Shown: in pieces, positions 25,848 through 34,354 of the stretch | How the letters are laid out: every line of letters starts with the position of its first letter | Position numbering within the stretch: position 1 is the first letter of the stretch | Assembly: GCA_964461835.1 (NCBI GenBank) | Contig: CAYWVO010000028.1 | Location: forward strand, 1-42,228 | Reading direction: 5' to 3' | DNA length: 42,228 nucleotides | From: CAYWVO01 sp964461835 | GTDB lineage: Bacteria > Zixibacteria > MSB-5A5 > WJJR01 > JAJRUJ01 | The notes under the pieces: generated by a model | Told to the model about the DNA's origin: nothing | Seen by the model: the letters and a program-made list of their open reading frames with translations, nothing else | The model's database searches: none | Program-made: the position numbers and the translations under genes

Positions 25848-26444
25848 ATGCAGGTCCCATTGGAAATAACATTTCGGGATGTTCCCCGAACCCCGGAAAT
25901 TGAACAACTGATACAGGAGAAAGTCAGGAAGCTGGAGGAACTCACTGATGCATTGACCAGCGGTGAAGTGGTCGTTGAGCGTCCGCATAAAAGTAAGCAG
26001 TCAGGCAATCCGTATCACGTGCGCCTGACGTTCAATATGCCGCCGGGGCACCGACTGATCGCCGAACGCAAATCCGTGGCCCGGGAAGACGAACAGCCGC
26101 TGTCGGCCGTCGTACGCGAAGCGTTTGACGCATTGCGCCGTCAGCTGAAGAAAATTCTCGAACGGCAGCGTGGGGACGTCAAGGCGCACCCGGACCAGGA
26201 AGTCGGCGCGATTGTCGACGAGCTGGAAAAGAGCCAGGGCTACGGCTTTTTGCGGACCATCGACGGACGGCAAATCTACTTTCATAAAAACGCCGTCACA
26301 AATAATGAGTTCGACCGGCTTACCGTCGGCACCGGTGTTCGGTTCTCTGAGGAATTGGGCGACGAGGGGCCGCAGGCGACCGTGGTGCAAATTGTCGACA
26401 AGCCGGGTTCCCGTCCCAAAGATGAACTAGGTAGTGAAGAATAG
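25848..26444 (+). CDS. RaiA/HPF-like ribosome-associated domain fused to a cold-shock domain
   Basis: Residues 1-105 resemble the sigma-54 modulation/RaiA (HPF) fold (LEITFRDVPRTPEIEQLIQEKVRKLE, then VVVERPH and YHVRLTF). RaiA proteins bind the ribosome's mRNA/tRNA channel to store inactive ribosomes. Residues ~120-185 are a cold-shock/S1-like domain with the RNA-binding motif GYGFLRT and IYFHKNAV. The fusion joins ribosome hibernation and RNA binding in one 198-aa protein. AAGGAGG at 25831-25837 serves the ATG at 25848. The gene sits between membrane and repair genes, pointing to a stress programme. Confidence 0.88.
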   Translation: MQVPLEITFRDVPRTPEIEQLIQEKVRKLEELTDALTSGEVVVERPHKSKQSGNPYHVRLTFNMPPGHRLIAERKSVAREDEQPLSAVVREAFDALRRQLKKILERQRGDVKAHPDQEVGAIVDELEKSQGYGFLRTIDGRQIYFHKNAVTNNEFDRLTVGTGVRFSEELGDEGPQATVVQIVDKPGSRPKDELGSEE

Positions 26445-26564
26445 TAACGCGAGGGAGGTCAGGTCACTGGAGCTGAATTCCTGACCGCCCCCCAAAAGTG
26501 CAAGGTTGAATGCAAGAGGCCTTGCGAGAGGTATGAATCAAAACTGAACACAAGGAGGTACGTG

Positions 26565-26702
26565 ATGACTTGGCGTTATCAGCTGGCCCGTCGCTTAAAC
26601 TTCATTATGCTGGTTATTTCCGTCGTGATGATGATTCTCCTGCCGTGGCCGAAGAAGGAAGTCCGGGTCGAAAACCAAGAGACCGACGACCCTGAATGTT
26701 GA
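26565..26702 (+). CDS. 45-aa single-TM peptide
   Basis: This short frame has an excellent ribosome site (AAGGAGG, 7 bp before the ATG) and encodes a basic N-terminus (MTWRYQLARR), one membrane helix (residues ~12-27, IMLVISVVMMILL) and a charged tail ending DDPEC. It lies between the RaiA-cold-shock gene and polX on the same strand, with its stop 19 bp before the polX ATG. I know no family. The 120 bp before it hold no other gene. Confidence 0.65.
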   Translation: MTWRYQLARRLNFIMLVISVVMMILLPWPKKEVRVENQETDDPEC

Positions 26703-26721
26703 ACAAGTAACCTGTTTCATT

Positions 26722-28449
26722 ATGCCGATACACAACAGCGACATTGCCGACGCCCTCAATGAGATTGCCGATTTGTTGTCATTAGACGACGCCAACCAGT
26801 TTCGTATCCGCGCCTACCGGAACGCAGCGCGGACGGTCAAAGGCTTGTCGCAATCGGTTACCGATCTCGTCCACGACGGGAAAGATCTCTCCGATTATTC
26901 CGGGATTGGTCAGAGTATGGCCGGCAAGATTGAGACTATCGCCGAGGAGGGTTCGCTGGATCAGCTTAAACAATTGCGGAAGAAATTCCCCTCCGGCCTG
27001 CTTGACATGCTGAAGCTTGAACAGCTCGGTCCCCAGACCGTAAAGACACTTCACGATCAATTGCACGTAAAAACGATGAAACAGCTACGGAAAGCAGCGG
27101 AAAGGGGCCGGATCGCTGAGCTGCCGGGCTTTGGAGAGAAAACCCAGCAGCAAATTCTCGAGGAGATTAGCCGCTGGGAAACTTCCGGGGCAACCGAACG
27201 CACCCGCCTGGATGAGGCCGAAGAAGCTGCAGAACCACTGTGTGCCTATTTACAGGATTCAGCCGGGGTCAAGAAAATCACCGTGGCCGGCAGTTATCGG
27301 CGACGCAAGGAGACTGTCGGTGACCTCGACATTATCGCCACGGCCAAGCGTGATTCCGACGTGATGGACCGCTTTGTCCAATACGATGATGTGGAAAAAG
27401 TCATCTCACAAGGCCAGACCAAGTCAACGGTCATTCTCCGTCAAGGGTTGCAGGTCGATCTTCGCGTGGTACGGCAAGTCGCCTATGGGTCGGCCCTTCA
27501 GTATTTCACCGGCAGCAAGGAACACTCCATCGAGCTCCGCAAGATCGCCCAGAAGAAAAACCTCAAACTCAATGAATATGGGATCTTTGATCAAGAGGAC
27601 AGCCGTGTGGCCGGGCGAACGGAGCAGGAAGTATATAATACACTTGATCTCCCCTGGATTCCGCCGGAATTACGCGAGGCTCAGGGCGAAATAGACGCTG
27701 CCAAAAAATACGCGCTCCCCGATTTGGTCGAGCGGGACGACCTTCGCGGCGATCTCCATACACACACTACGGCGACGGACGGCAAGAACTCACTGCAAGA
27801 GATGGCAGACGCCGCTCAAGAACTCGGCTATGACTACCTGGCCATCTCTGACCATTCGCAACGAGTCACCGTCGCCGGGGGCCTGGACCGAAAGGGCTTG
27901 AAACGGCTCATCGGGCGTATTGATGCACTCAATGGCAAGCTGAATGATTTCCGGGTGCTGAAGTCCATCGAGGTCGACATCCTCAAGGACGGCTCACTCG
28001 ATTTTCCTGACGACATTCTAAGAGAGCTGGATCTAGTGGTGGCATCGGTGCACTATCACCGAAACCTGTCCCGGCAGAAACAGACCACGCGCATCCTCAA
28101 GGCACTTGACAACCGTCACGTTACTATCCTGGGCCATCCCACGGGCCGGATGATCGGCCGGCGCGATGAGTTGGATATCGACCTGGAAAAAATCATGCAA
28201 CACGCAAAGAAGGTTGGGTGCTTTCTGGAGATTAACGCCCAACCCGAACGGCTCGATTTAACCGACAATTACATCCGTTTGGCGCGGGACCTCGGACTGA
28301 AACTGGCCATCGCCACGGATGCCCACTCAACGTCGGAACTGGACTTTATGAGATTCGGTGTGGCGTTAGCCCGGCGGGGCTGGATGGAGAAAAAGGACAT
28401 TATTAACACTCGTACCTGGAAACAGCTGAAGAAATTGGCGTCGCGTTAG
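26722..28449 (+). CDS. polX: DNA polymerase/3'-5' exonuclease PolX
   Basis: This family X repair polymerase has 575 residues. Helix-hairpin-helix segments lie at ~45-70 (YSGIGQSMAGKIETI) and ~90-145 (LPGFGEKTQQQILEEI). The nucleotidyltransferase core has GSYRRRKETVGDLDII, whose Asp pair binds metal. The C-terminal PHP domain shows its metal-binding set: GDLHTHTTATDG, SDHS, ASVHYH, LGHPTGR, EINAQPERLD and ATDAHS. It fills gaps in base-excision repair and can process 3' ends. It sits two genes after the RaiA fusion and 12 bp before ligA, so gap filling and sealing are encoded together. Confidence 0.96.
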   Translation: MPIHNSDIADALNEIADLLSLDDANQFRIRAYRNAARTVKGLSQSVTDLVHDGKDLSDYSGIGQSMAGKIETIAEEGSLDQLKQLRKKFPSGLLDMLKLEQLGPQTVKTLHDQLHVKTMKQLRKAAERGRIAELPGFGEKTQQQILEEISRWETSGATERTRLDEAEEAAEPLCAYLQDSAGVKKITVAGSYRRRKETVGDLDIIATAKRDSDVMDRFVQYDDVEKVISQGQTKSTVILRQGLQVDLRVVRQVAYGSALQYFTGSKEHSIELRKIAQKKNLKLNEYGIFDQEDSRVAGRTEQEVYNTLDLPWIPPELREAQGEIDAAKKYALPDLVERDDLRGDLHTHTTATDGKNSLQEMADAAQELGYDYLAISDHSQRVTVAGGLDRKGLKRLIGRIDALNGKLNDFRVLKSIEVDILKDGSLDFPDDILRELDLVVASVHYHRNLSRQKQTTRILKALDNRHVTILGHPTGRMIGRRDELDIDLEKIMQHAKKVGCFLEINAQPERLDLTDNYIRLARDLGLKLAIATDAHSTSELDFMRFGVALARRGWMEKKDIINTRTWKQLKKLASR

Positions 28450-28461
28450 GATGGAGACGGT

Positions 28462-30528
28462 ATGAGCGCCACAAAGAATCCGTTCAAGAGTAAGCCAAAG
28501 ACCACGTTCAAAAAAGCGGACGCCCTCAGTAAAAAAGAAGCCGAAAAGCAAATTGAGCAACTGCGAGAGGCAATCGAATATCACAACTACCGTTACTACG
28601 TGAAAAACGACCCGGCGATTTCTGACGCCAAGTTCGACAAACTATTCGCACGGCTTCAGGAGCTGGAAGACGAGTATCCCGATCTCCAGGCCGATGATTC
28701 GCCGACCCGCCGAGTGGGCGCACCACCCGCCGACAAATTGAAAAAGGTAACACATCAGGCCGATATGCTCAGTCTCGACTCGTCACAGAAAAAGGGCGAT
28801 ATCAGCCAATTCTACCAGCGTCTGAAAAAGAAAGTCGGCAAAGGACAGCCGGCATTGGTGTTAGAACCCAAGTGGGACGGGTTGTCCGTAGAGATCGTCT
28901 ATGAGGAGGGGCGCTTCAAGTACGGGGCAACACGCGGAGACGGCCACACGGGTGAGGATATCTCTGATAATTTGAAAACCATCGGCGCCATTCCCCTCCG
29001 CCTGCAAAGAGATAAGGACCTGCCCAAGTTGTTGGCAGTTCGCGGTGAAGTACTCATGCCGCGTGATGGCTTTCAGAAATTGAACAAAGAGCGAATCGAA
29101 AACGGTGACGATCCGTTCGCCAACCCGCGTAATGCTGCCGCCGGGGTCATTCGCCAGCTCGATCCCAAAAATGTCGCCGGTAAACCGCTGGACATCTTCT
29201 TTTATGATATTCTGAAATCTGACAACGGCATCGAGGACTCCTACTGGAATAATCTAAAGAAATTGCGACAATGGGGCCTGAAGTCCAGCCCCTTGAACCA
29301 ACGTGGCAACACGATCACAGACATTGAAAAATATCATGGGAAACTGGCGAAAAAACGCGACCGTCTGGACTTTGAAATTGACGGTATCGTGGTCAAAGTT
29401 GATGATCTCCCGCTGCGTGACGACCTCGGTGTGCGGCACCGCAATCCGCGCTGGGCGATGGCCTGGAAGTTCGAACCCAAACGGGAAATCACCCGGCTCA
29501 CCGATATTGCCGTGCAGGTGGGACGGACGGGCAAATTGACACCGGTGGCGCTGCTCGAACCGGTCAATGTTGGCGGTGTCACAGTCAGCCGCGCCAGCCT
29601 GCACAACGAAGAAGAGGTGCATCGCAAGGATGTCCGTCGGGGCGATAAGGTTAAAGTATTGCGGGCCGGTGATGTTATCCCGGAAATCGAGAAACGCATC
29701 GAAGAGCGAGGTCGCAAGCGCGGCAAGGAATTTCATATGCCGCGCACGTGTCCATCCTGCGGCACGAAGATTATCCGCGAGGGCGCCTACCACCTCTGCC
29801 CCAACGGCCTGGCCTGCCCGGCACAGTTGGCGGGTGGGATTCAGCACTGGGCCTCGCGTGAGGCGATGAATATCGAGACGCTCGGGGAAGAAGTCGCCAA
29901 GGACCTGGTTAAAAAGGAGATGGTGGAAGATGTGGCGGATTTGTACACGTTATCGGTCGACGATCTGAAGAAACTCGACGGCTTCGCCGAGAAATCAGCC
30001 AAAAAACTGCACCAGGCAATTCAGGACTCCAAACATCCCCGGCTGGACCGTCTCCTCTATGCGTTAGGGATTCATCATGTGGGGCGGCACCTGGCACGGG
30101 TGTTAGCCTACGAGTTTCGCGACCTCGATAAACTCAAAAATGCCGATGAAAAGGAATTGCAAAAACGCGGTGAAATCGGCACCGAAACCGCCGCGGCGAT
30201 TGCCGGTTTCTTCGACGATCCACAAAGCAGGAAAACCCTCGGCCGGCTGAAACGAGTCGGGGTGAAACCTGAGTCAATGCCGAAACGTACACAACAACCG
30301 CTCAAGGATAAGACCATCGTCTTTACCGGCGAACTGGAGAACTACTCTCGCGATGAGGCCAAAGACCTGGCGGAATCGCTGGGGGCGCGCGCTACCTCCA
30401 GTGTCAGCAGCAAAACTGATTATGTGGTCGTTGGCGACAGTCCCGGCAGCAAACTGGATGAGGCCAAAAAACACAAGGGCGTCAACGTCATCGATGAGAA
30501 GAAATTTGAAAAGTTGACCTCTGGTTGA
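28462..30528 (+). CDS. ligA: NAD+-dependent DNA ligase
   Basis: Seals nicks using NAD+. The 688 residues contain domain Ia (YRYYVKNDPAISDAKFDKL), the adenylation domain with active-site K137 in KWDG, the OB domain (VGRTGKLTPVALLEPV), a four-Cys zinc finger (CPSC...C-x5-C around residues 432-453), HhH repeats and a C-terminal BRCT domain (from DKTIVFTGELE). Trp inside KWDG is less usual than the Ile, Val or Leu common in LigA. A Lys-rich N-terminal extension (residues 1-30) is present. Its place beside polX suggests a repair ligase, possibly a second copy besides a housekeeping one; the rest of the genome is not visible. GGAG precedes the ATG. Confidence 0.95.
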   Translation: MSATKNPFKSKPKTTFKKADALSKKEAEKQIEQLREAIEYHNYRYYVKNDPAISDAKFDKLFARLQELEDEYPDLQADDSPTRRVGAPPADKLKKVTHQADMLSLDSSQKKGDISQFYQRLKKKVGKGQPALVLEPKWDGLSVEIVYEEGRFKYGATRGDGHTGEDISDNLKTIGAIPLRLQRDKDLPKLLAVRGEVLMPRDGFQKLNKERIENGDDPFANPRNAAAGVIRQLDPKNVAGKPLDIFFYDILKSDNGIEDSYWNNLKKLRQWGLKSSPLNQRGNTITDIEKYHGKLAKKRDRLDFEIDGIVVKVDDLPLRDDLGVRHRNPRWAMAWKFEPKREITRLTDIAVQVGRTGKLTPVALLEPVNVGGVTVSRASLHNEEEVHRKDVRRGDKVKVLRAGDVIPEIEKRIEERGRKRGKEFHMPRTCPSCGTKIIREGAYHLCPNGLACPAQLAGGIQHWASREAMNIETLGEEVAKDLVKKEMVEDVADLYTLSVDDLKKLDGFAEKSAKKLHQAIQDSKHPRLDRLLYALGIHHVGRHLARVLAYEFRDLDKLKNADEKELQKRGEIGTETAAAIAGFFDDPQSRKTLGRLKRVGVKPESMPKRTQQPLKDKTIVFTGELENYSRDEAKDLAESLGARATSSVSSKTDYVVVGDSPGSKLDEAKKHKGVNVIDEKKFEKLTSG

Positions 30529-30579
30529 CAGGCACTAGGAGACCGGAAGACTCGAGGATAAGAATACAAGCAAAACGCT

Positions 30580-31347
30580 ATGATCGCAAAATCACAGAGA
30601 ACGGCAAAGCGCCGCCGCACCAAAAACGCCCGAGTTTATATCGGAACTTCCGGCTGGAACTACCGGCACTGGCGGGGACCATTTTACGACGAATCGCTGC
30701 CGCAGAGCCAGTGGCTGCGTTTTTACGCCGAACGATTCCACAGCGTTGAAATCAATAACTCGTTTTACCAGCTGCCGAGTAAGAAAACCTTGCGGGCCTG
30801 GCGCGATACGGTCGACCATGATTTTCTCTTCGCGATCAAGGCCAGCCGCTATATCACTCATATGAAAAAACTCAAGGATCCCGAAGAATCGCTGAAGAAC
30901 TTCCTTGCGGCGGCAGAGGAACTGAAAGACAATCTGGGGCCGATCCTGTTTCAGTTGCCGCCGGGCTGGAACTGCAACCCGGAACGGTTGCAAGAATTTC
31001 TGAAAGCGTTGCCCACAGGGCATCGATATGTATTCGAATTCCGTGACGATTCCTGGTGGAATTCCGCGGTATATGACTTACTGCGGGAATATCAAGCGGC
31101 GTTTTGTTTGTTTGATCTCAAAGGTAGAACAACACCGAAAGAATTAACGGCCGACTTTGTCTATATCCGTCTGCATGGACCATCTCGAACTGCGTATGAA
31201 GGCAAATACAATAAACGGACGCTCTCCGGCTGGGCCGGTGCGTGTACAGCCTGGCGCCGGCAGGGACAGGATGTTTACTGCTACTTTGATAACGATCAAG
31301 ACGGTTATGCGGCAATAAACGCCCTCGCCATACGAGACATGGTATGA
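30580..31347 (+). CDS. DUF72 (YecE-like) TIM-barrel protein
   Basis: The 255-residue protein starts with a basic extension (MIAKSQRTAKRRRTK) and then the DUF72 signature VYIGTSGWNYRHWRGPFY. It continues with FHSVEINNSFYQLPS, FAIKASRYITHMKKL, LGPILFQLPPGW and YCYFDNDQDGYA, all characteristic. The family has a TIM-barrel fold and no established function; distant links to endonucleases have been proposed. It follows ligA by 51 bp in the same direction, with a weak ribosome site. Confidence 0.92.
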   Translation: MIAKSQRTAKRRRTKNARVYIGTSGWNYRHWRGPFYDESLPQSQWLRFYAERFHSVEINNSFYQLPSKKTLRAWRDTVDHDFLFAIKASRYITHMKKLKDPEESLKNFLAAAEELKDNLGPILFQLPPGWNCNPERLQEFLKALPTGHRYVFEFRDDSWWNSAVYDLLREYQAAFCLFDLKGRTTPKELTADFVYIRLHGPSRTAYEGKYNKRTLSGWAGACTAWRRQGQDVYCYFDNDQDGYAAINALAIRDMV

Positions 31348-31377
31348 TTTGGCAGGGAGAAGGAAGGACTGGCTGCG

Positions 31378-32376
31378 ATGGAACGAAAGACGATCGAGAC
31401 CTTGGGACGTACCGCATCACGCATCGGCCTCGGTACTTGGTCGATCGGCGGATGGATGTGGGGTGGCACCGACGAATCCGACGCCATCAAGACAATCCAT
31501 GCCGCGTTGGACAAAGGCATCAATCTCATCGATACGGCGCCGATCTACGGGTTCGGTCATGCTGAAGAGATCGTCGGATCTGCGCTGGCCGACCACGGAA
31601 ACCGAGATAAAATCATCCTGGTGACCAAGGTCGGCCTGGAATGGGACGACAACGAGAATGTCCGCCGTAATTCCACTCCCGAGCGCATCAATTTCGAAAT
31701 TGACGAGTCCCTGCGGCGGTTGCAAACCGACTATATCGATCTCTACCTCGTGCACTGGCCGGACCCGTCAACCGATTTCGCGGCCACCGCTGGTGCGCTA
31801 GAGAAATTGAAAACCACCGGTAAGGTCCGGCATGTAGGCGTCAGCAATTACGATCCGCAACAGATGGATGCTTTCCGGCGTGGCTGTGCCATCGATATGC
31901 TGCAACCGCCGTATAACCTGCTCGAGCGCGAGATTGAGGAAGAAATAATCCCCTATTGCAAGCGCGAGAGTATTCCCCTCATGACCTATGGCGTGCTGTG
32001 CCGGGGACTATTAACCGGCACCATGACCGCCGACCGCGAATTCCACGGCGATGATCTCCGCAAACAGGACCCCAAATTTCAACAACCGCTGTTTGACCGG
32101 TATCTCGCTGCCGTCAATCGCCTCGATCAATTCGCCCGTGAGAACTACAACCGCCAAGCGATTCATCTCGCGGTGCGTTGGGTGCTTGATCAAGGTATCG
32201 ATATTGCCTTGTGGGGAGCCCGCCGTCCCTCGCAACTCGACGCTGCGCATGACGCAATAGGATTCACCCTGGATAAGTCGGCACGGACGGAAATGGTTCG
32301 GTTTATCACGCAATCATTAGGTGAGGAAGTCGGGCCGGAGTTTATGGCCCCGCCGCAAACACAAAAAGCAGAGTAG
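31378..32376 (+). CDS. Aldo-keto reductase
   Basis: This NADPH-dependent oxidoreductase of 332 residues carries the AKR catalytic tetrad D52, Y57, K84 and H126 (in INLIDTAPIYGFG, LVTKVGLEW and YLVHWPDP). The VRHVGVSNYDP strand is typical. The substrate is unknown; it resembles the YajO/Kv-beta-like group. It begins 30 bp after the DUF72 gene with a GAAGGAAGG ribosome site and probably removes reactive carbonyls in this stress operon. Confidence 0.93.
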   Translation: MERKTIETLGRTASRIGLGTWSIGGWMWGGTDESDAIKTIHAALDKGINLIDTAPIYGFGHAEEIVGSALADHGNRDKIILVTKVGLEWDDNENVRRNSTPERINFEIDESLRRLQTDYIDLYLVHWPDPSTDFAATAGALEKLKTTGKVRHVGVSNYDPQQMDAFRRGCAIDMLQPPYNLLEREIEEEIIPYCKRESIPLMTYGVLCRGLLTGTMTADREFHGDDLRKQDPKFQQPLFDRYLAAVNRLDQFARENYNRQAIHLAVRWVLDQGIDIALWGARRPSQLDAAHDAIGFTLDKSARTEMVRFITQSLGEEVGPEFMAPPQTQKAE

Positions 32377-32405
32377 TAATTCATCAGCGAAAGGAAAACC
32401 ACACG

Positions 32406-32792
32406 ATGCAATATAAAGAGTTCCTGGGACAGGTACAAAGCCGCGGGCGGATGGATTCGCTGGAAGCGGCAACGAAAGCAACCCGCGTCACGCTGGAAAC
32501 TCTCTCGGAACGATTGGCTGGAAAGGAACCACAACAGTTGGCCTCCCAGTTGCCGGAAGAGATCGCCGTGTTTCTCCATAGCGAAGGAAAGGGCGAATCA
32601 TTCGACCTCAACGCATTCTTCCATCGCATTTCCCAGAAAGAACAACTCCGGCGGACCGACGCGCAATTCCACGCGCAAGCGGTCATGGATGTTCTCCAGG
32701 ATGCAGTGGCCCAGGGCGAGATCAACGACCTCAAGTCCCAACTGCCGGAGGATTTCGCACCGCTCTTCGAACGGGTCACCCCCAATGAGTAA
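32406..32792 (+). CDS. DUF2267 family protein
   Basis: The 128-aa all-helical protein matches DUF2267: MQYKEFLGQVQSRGRMDSLEAATKATRVTLETLSERLAGKE, then LPEEIAVFL and a second half repeating the pattern (AQAVMDVLQDAVAQGEINDLKSQLPEDFAPLF). The two similar halves are usual. The function is unknown; relatives are common among environmental stress genes. AAAGGA precedes the ATG. It is the last gene of the run, followed 10 bp later by a strong hairpin. Confidence 0.9.
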   Translation: MQYKEFLGQVQSRGRMDSLEAATKATRVTLETLSERLAGKEPQQLASQLPEEIAVFLHSEGKGESFDLNAFFHRISQKEQLRRTDAQFHAQAVMDVLQDAVAQGEINDLKSQLPEDFAPLFERVTPNE

Positions 32793-32802
32793 TAGAAACG
32801 CG

Positions 32803-32843
32803 ATACCGAAGGTGCCGATACACATCGGCACTTTCGGTATTTG
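32803..32843 (+). terminator. Strong hairpin closing the repair/stress run
   Basis: Two 17-bp arms (32803-32819 and 32824-32840) pair throughout, with one G-T wobble, around the loop ACAC. Only TTTGAG follows, so the T run is short, but stem strength and position 10 bp after the last stop codon support termination. Confidence 0.75.
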
Positions 32844-33005
32844 AGTCTCGGGAAAGGTTTTGAACTCTGCTGTAGTCTGTCGGGCAATACATTCTTGGCA
32901 TTTCAACGTATTACTTCATTACATGGCGACGGCCCGAAGCAACGATTAGAAATAGCTCATTGTGGAGAATCACTACGAGGAGCATGTTGCAGGGAGCACA
33001 AACGC

Positions 33006-34313
33006 ATGAGAAATGAGCCAACCACCACGACGACCGATTTAGTAGAATTCATCCGGCAACCGAATAATGTCTTGCTGGATGTACGACCGATCGCCGCTTA
33101 CAACGGGTGGGCCCTGCGCGAAGAACCTCGTGGTGGCCACATTAAAGGTGCGGCAACGTTCCCGCAAGCGTGGACCAAACTCGAAGAGTGGCCGGATTTG
33201 CTGCGCAATAAAGGAATTACGCCTGATACCACGCTCATCATCTACGGGTACGGCGGCGAGGACACACAGGGGATGGCCGCGAAACTGACCGGCGCCGGCT
33301 ACAGCAACGTGCGGACCTTTGCCAAATTCCTGGAGTGGTCGCAAAATACCGATCTCCCCCTGGAACGTCTCCCGCGGTACCAACAGTTAGTTTACCCGGA
33401 ATGGATTCGTACGCTTATTGATGGTGGCACTCCGCCAACGTTTGGTGGAGGCGATTACGTCATCTGCCATGCCAGTTATCGGTACCGGGAAGATTACGAA
33501 TCAGGGCATATCCCCGGCGCGATTCACCTGGACACCGAACGGCTCGAATCATCAAGAGACTGGAACCGGCGTTCGCCCGAGGAAATCCGGCAGGCATTAC
33601 TGGACCATGGCATCCACCGGAACACCACCGTTATCCTGTATGGCCGCTTTTCCCACCCCAACAACGAGGATGAATATCCCGGCCGGATGGCGGGACACCT
33701 GGCCGCGATGCGCTGCGCGCAGATTATGATGTATGCCGGAGTCAAGGACATACGCGTCCTCAACGGAGGGATGGCTTCCTGGATTGCCGCAGGTTTCGCG
33801 ACAACGACGGAGGAAGGTGCGGTCCACCCGATCAGCGATTTCGGTGGCACCATTCCTGAACATCCCGAATTGATCATCGACACACCAAAAGCCAAAGAAT
33901 TATTGGCAGCGGACGACGGCGAGTTGGTGAGTATTCGCAGCTGGAATGAATTCATTGGCGACGTCAGCGGGTATCACTACATCGAAAAAGCCGGGCGCAT
34001 TCCGGGTGCGATCTTCGGCAATTGCGGCAGCGATGCCTATCACATGGAAAACTACCGCAATGTCGATCACACCCTGCGCGAATTCCATGAAATTGCCGAT
34101 ATCTGGTCGGCCAGTGGTGTCGTTCCCGAAAAACACATCGCGTTTTACTGTGGTACCGGCTGGCGCGCCAGCGAGGCGTTTCTGCATGCATACCTGATGG
34201 GGTGGCCTAAGATTTCGGTATACGACGGAGGCTGGCTGGAGTGGAGCAGCGATCCGGAAAATCCGGTGGAGATTGGCGAGCCAGAGGATCAAGTCCCGGC
34301 CTGGCAGGAATAA
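33006..34313 (+). CDS. eanB: Multi-rhodanese sulfurtransferase, likely anaerobic ergothioneine synthase EanB
   Basis: EanB moves sulfur from polysulfide onto hercynine to make ergothioneine without oxygen. This 435-aa protein has three rhodanese domains (~8-115, ~135-270, ~285-410). Domains 1 and 2 lack the loop Cys (IIYGYGGED and ILYGRFSHP). Domain 3 has the only rhodanese active-site loop, YCGTGWRAS (Y381, C382, T384). The residues I recall for Chlorobium limicola EanB (Glu345, Tyr353, Tyr411, Cys412, Thr414) fall here at E315, Y323, Y381, C382 and T384, all with offset 30. An ordinary thiosulfate sulfurtransferase would not need this set. The frame opens at 32841, but ATG 33006 has GGGAG nine bases before it. 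It is convergent with the EgtD-like gene. The 165 bp upstream hold only a weak promoter candidate (TTGGCA, 32895). Confidence 0.85.
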   Translation: MRNEPTTTTTDLVEFIRQPNNVLLDVRPIAAYNGWALREEPRGGHIKGAATFPQAWTKLEEWPDLLRNKGITPDTTLIIYGYGGEDTQGMAAKLTGAGYSNVRTFAKFLEWSQNTDLPLERLPRYQQLVYPEWIRTLIDGGTPPTFGGGDYVICHASYRYREDYESGHIPGAIHLDTERLESSRDWNRRSPEEIRQALLDHGIHRNTTVILYGRFSHPNNEDEYPGRMAGHLAAMRCAQIMMYAGVKDIRVLNGGMASWIAAGFATTTEEGAVHPISDFGGTIPEHPELIIDTPKAKELLAADDGELVSIRSWNEFIGDVSGYHYIEKAGRIPGAIFGNCGSDAYHMENYRNVDHTLREFHEIADIWSASGVVPEKHIAFYCGTGWRASEAFLHAYLMGWPKISVYDGGWLEWSSDPENPVEIGEPEDQVPAWQE

Positions 34314-34318
34314 CGCAG

Positions 34319-34335
34319 TTGACGACTTACGTCAG
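34319..34335. terminator. Small hairpin between convergent genes
   Basis: TGACG (34320-34324) pairs with CGTCA (34330-34334) around ACTTA, in the 41 bp between the sulfurtransferase and methyltransferase stops. It is short and has no T run, so termination in either direction is only a guess. Confidence 0.3.
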
Positions 34336-34354
34336 ACGTGCGATACAGCATTCG

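Noticed and set aside
33006..34313. Ordinary thiosulfate or mercaptopyruvate sulfurtransferase
   Set aside because: Those have two rhodanese domains; this has three and keeps the EanB-type residue set, beside a hercynine-making enzyme.
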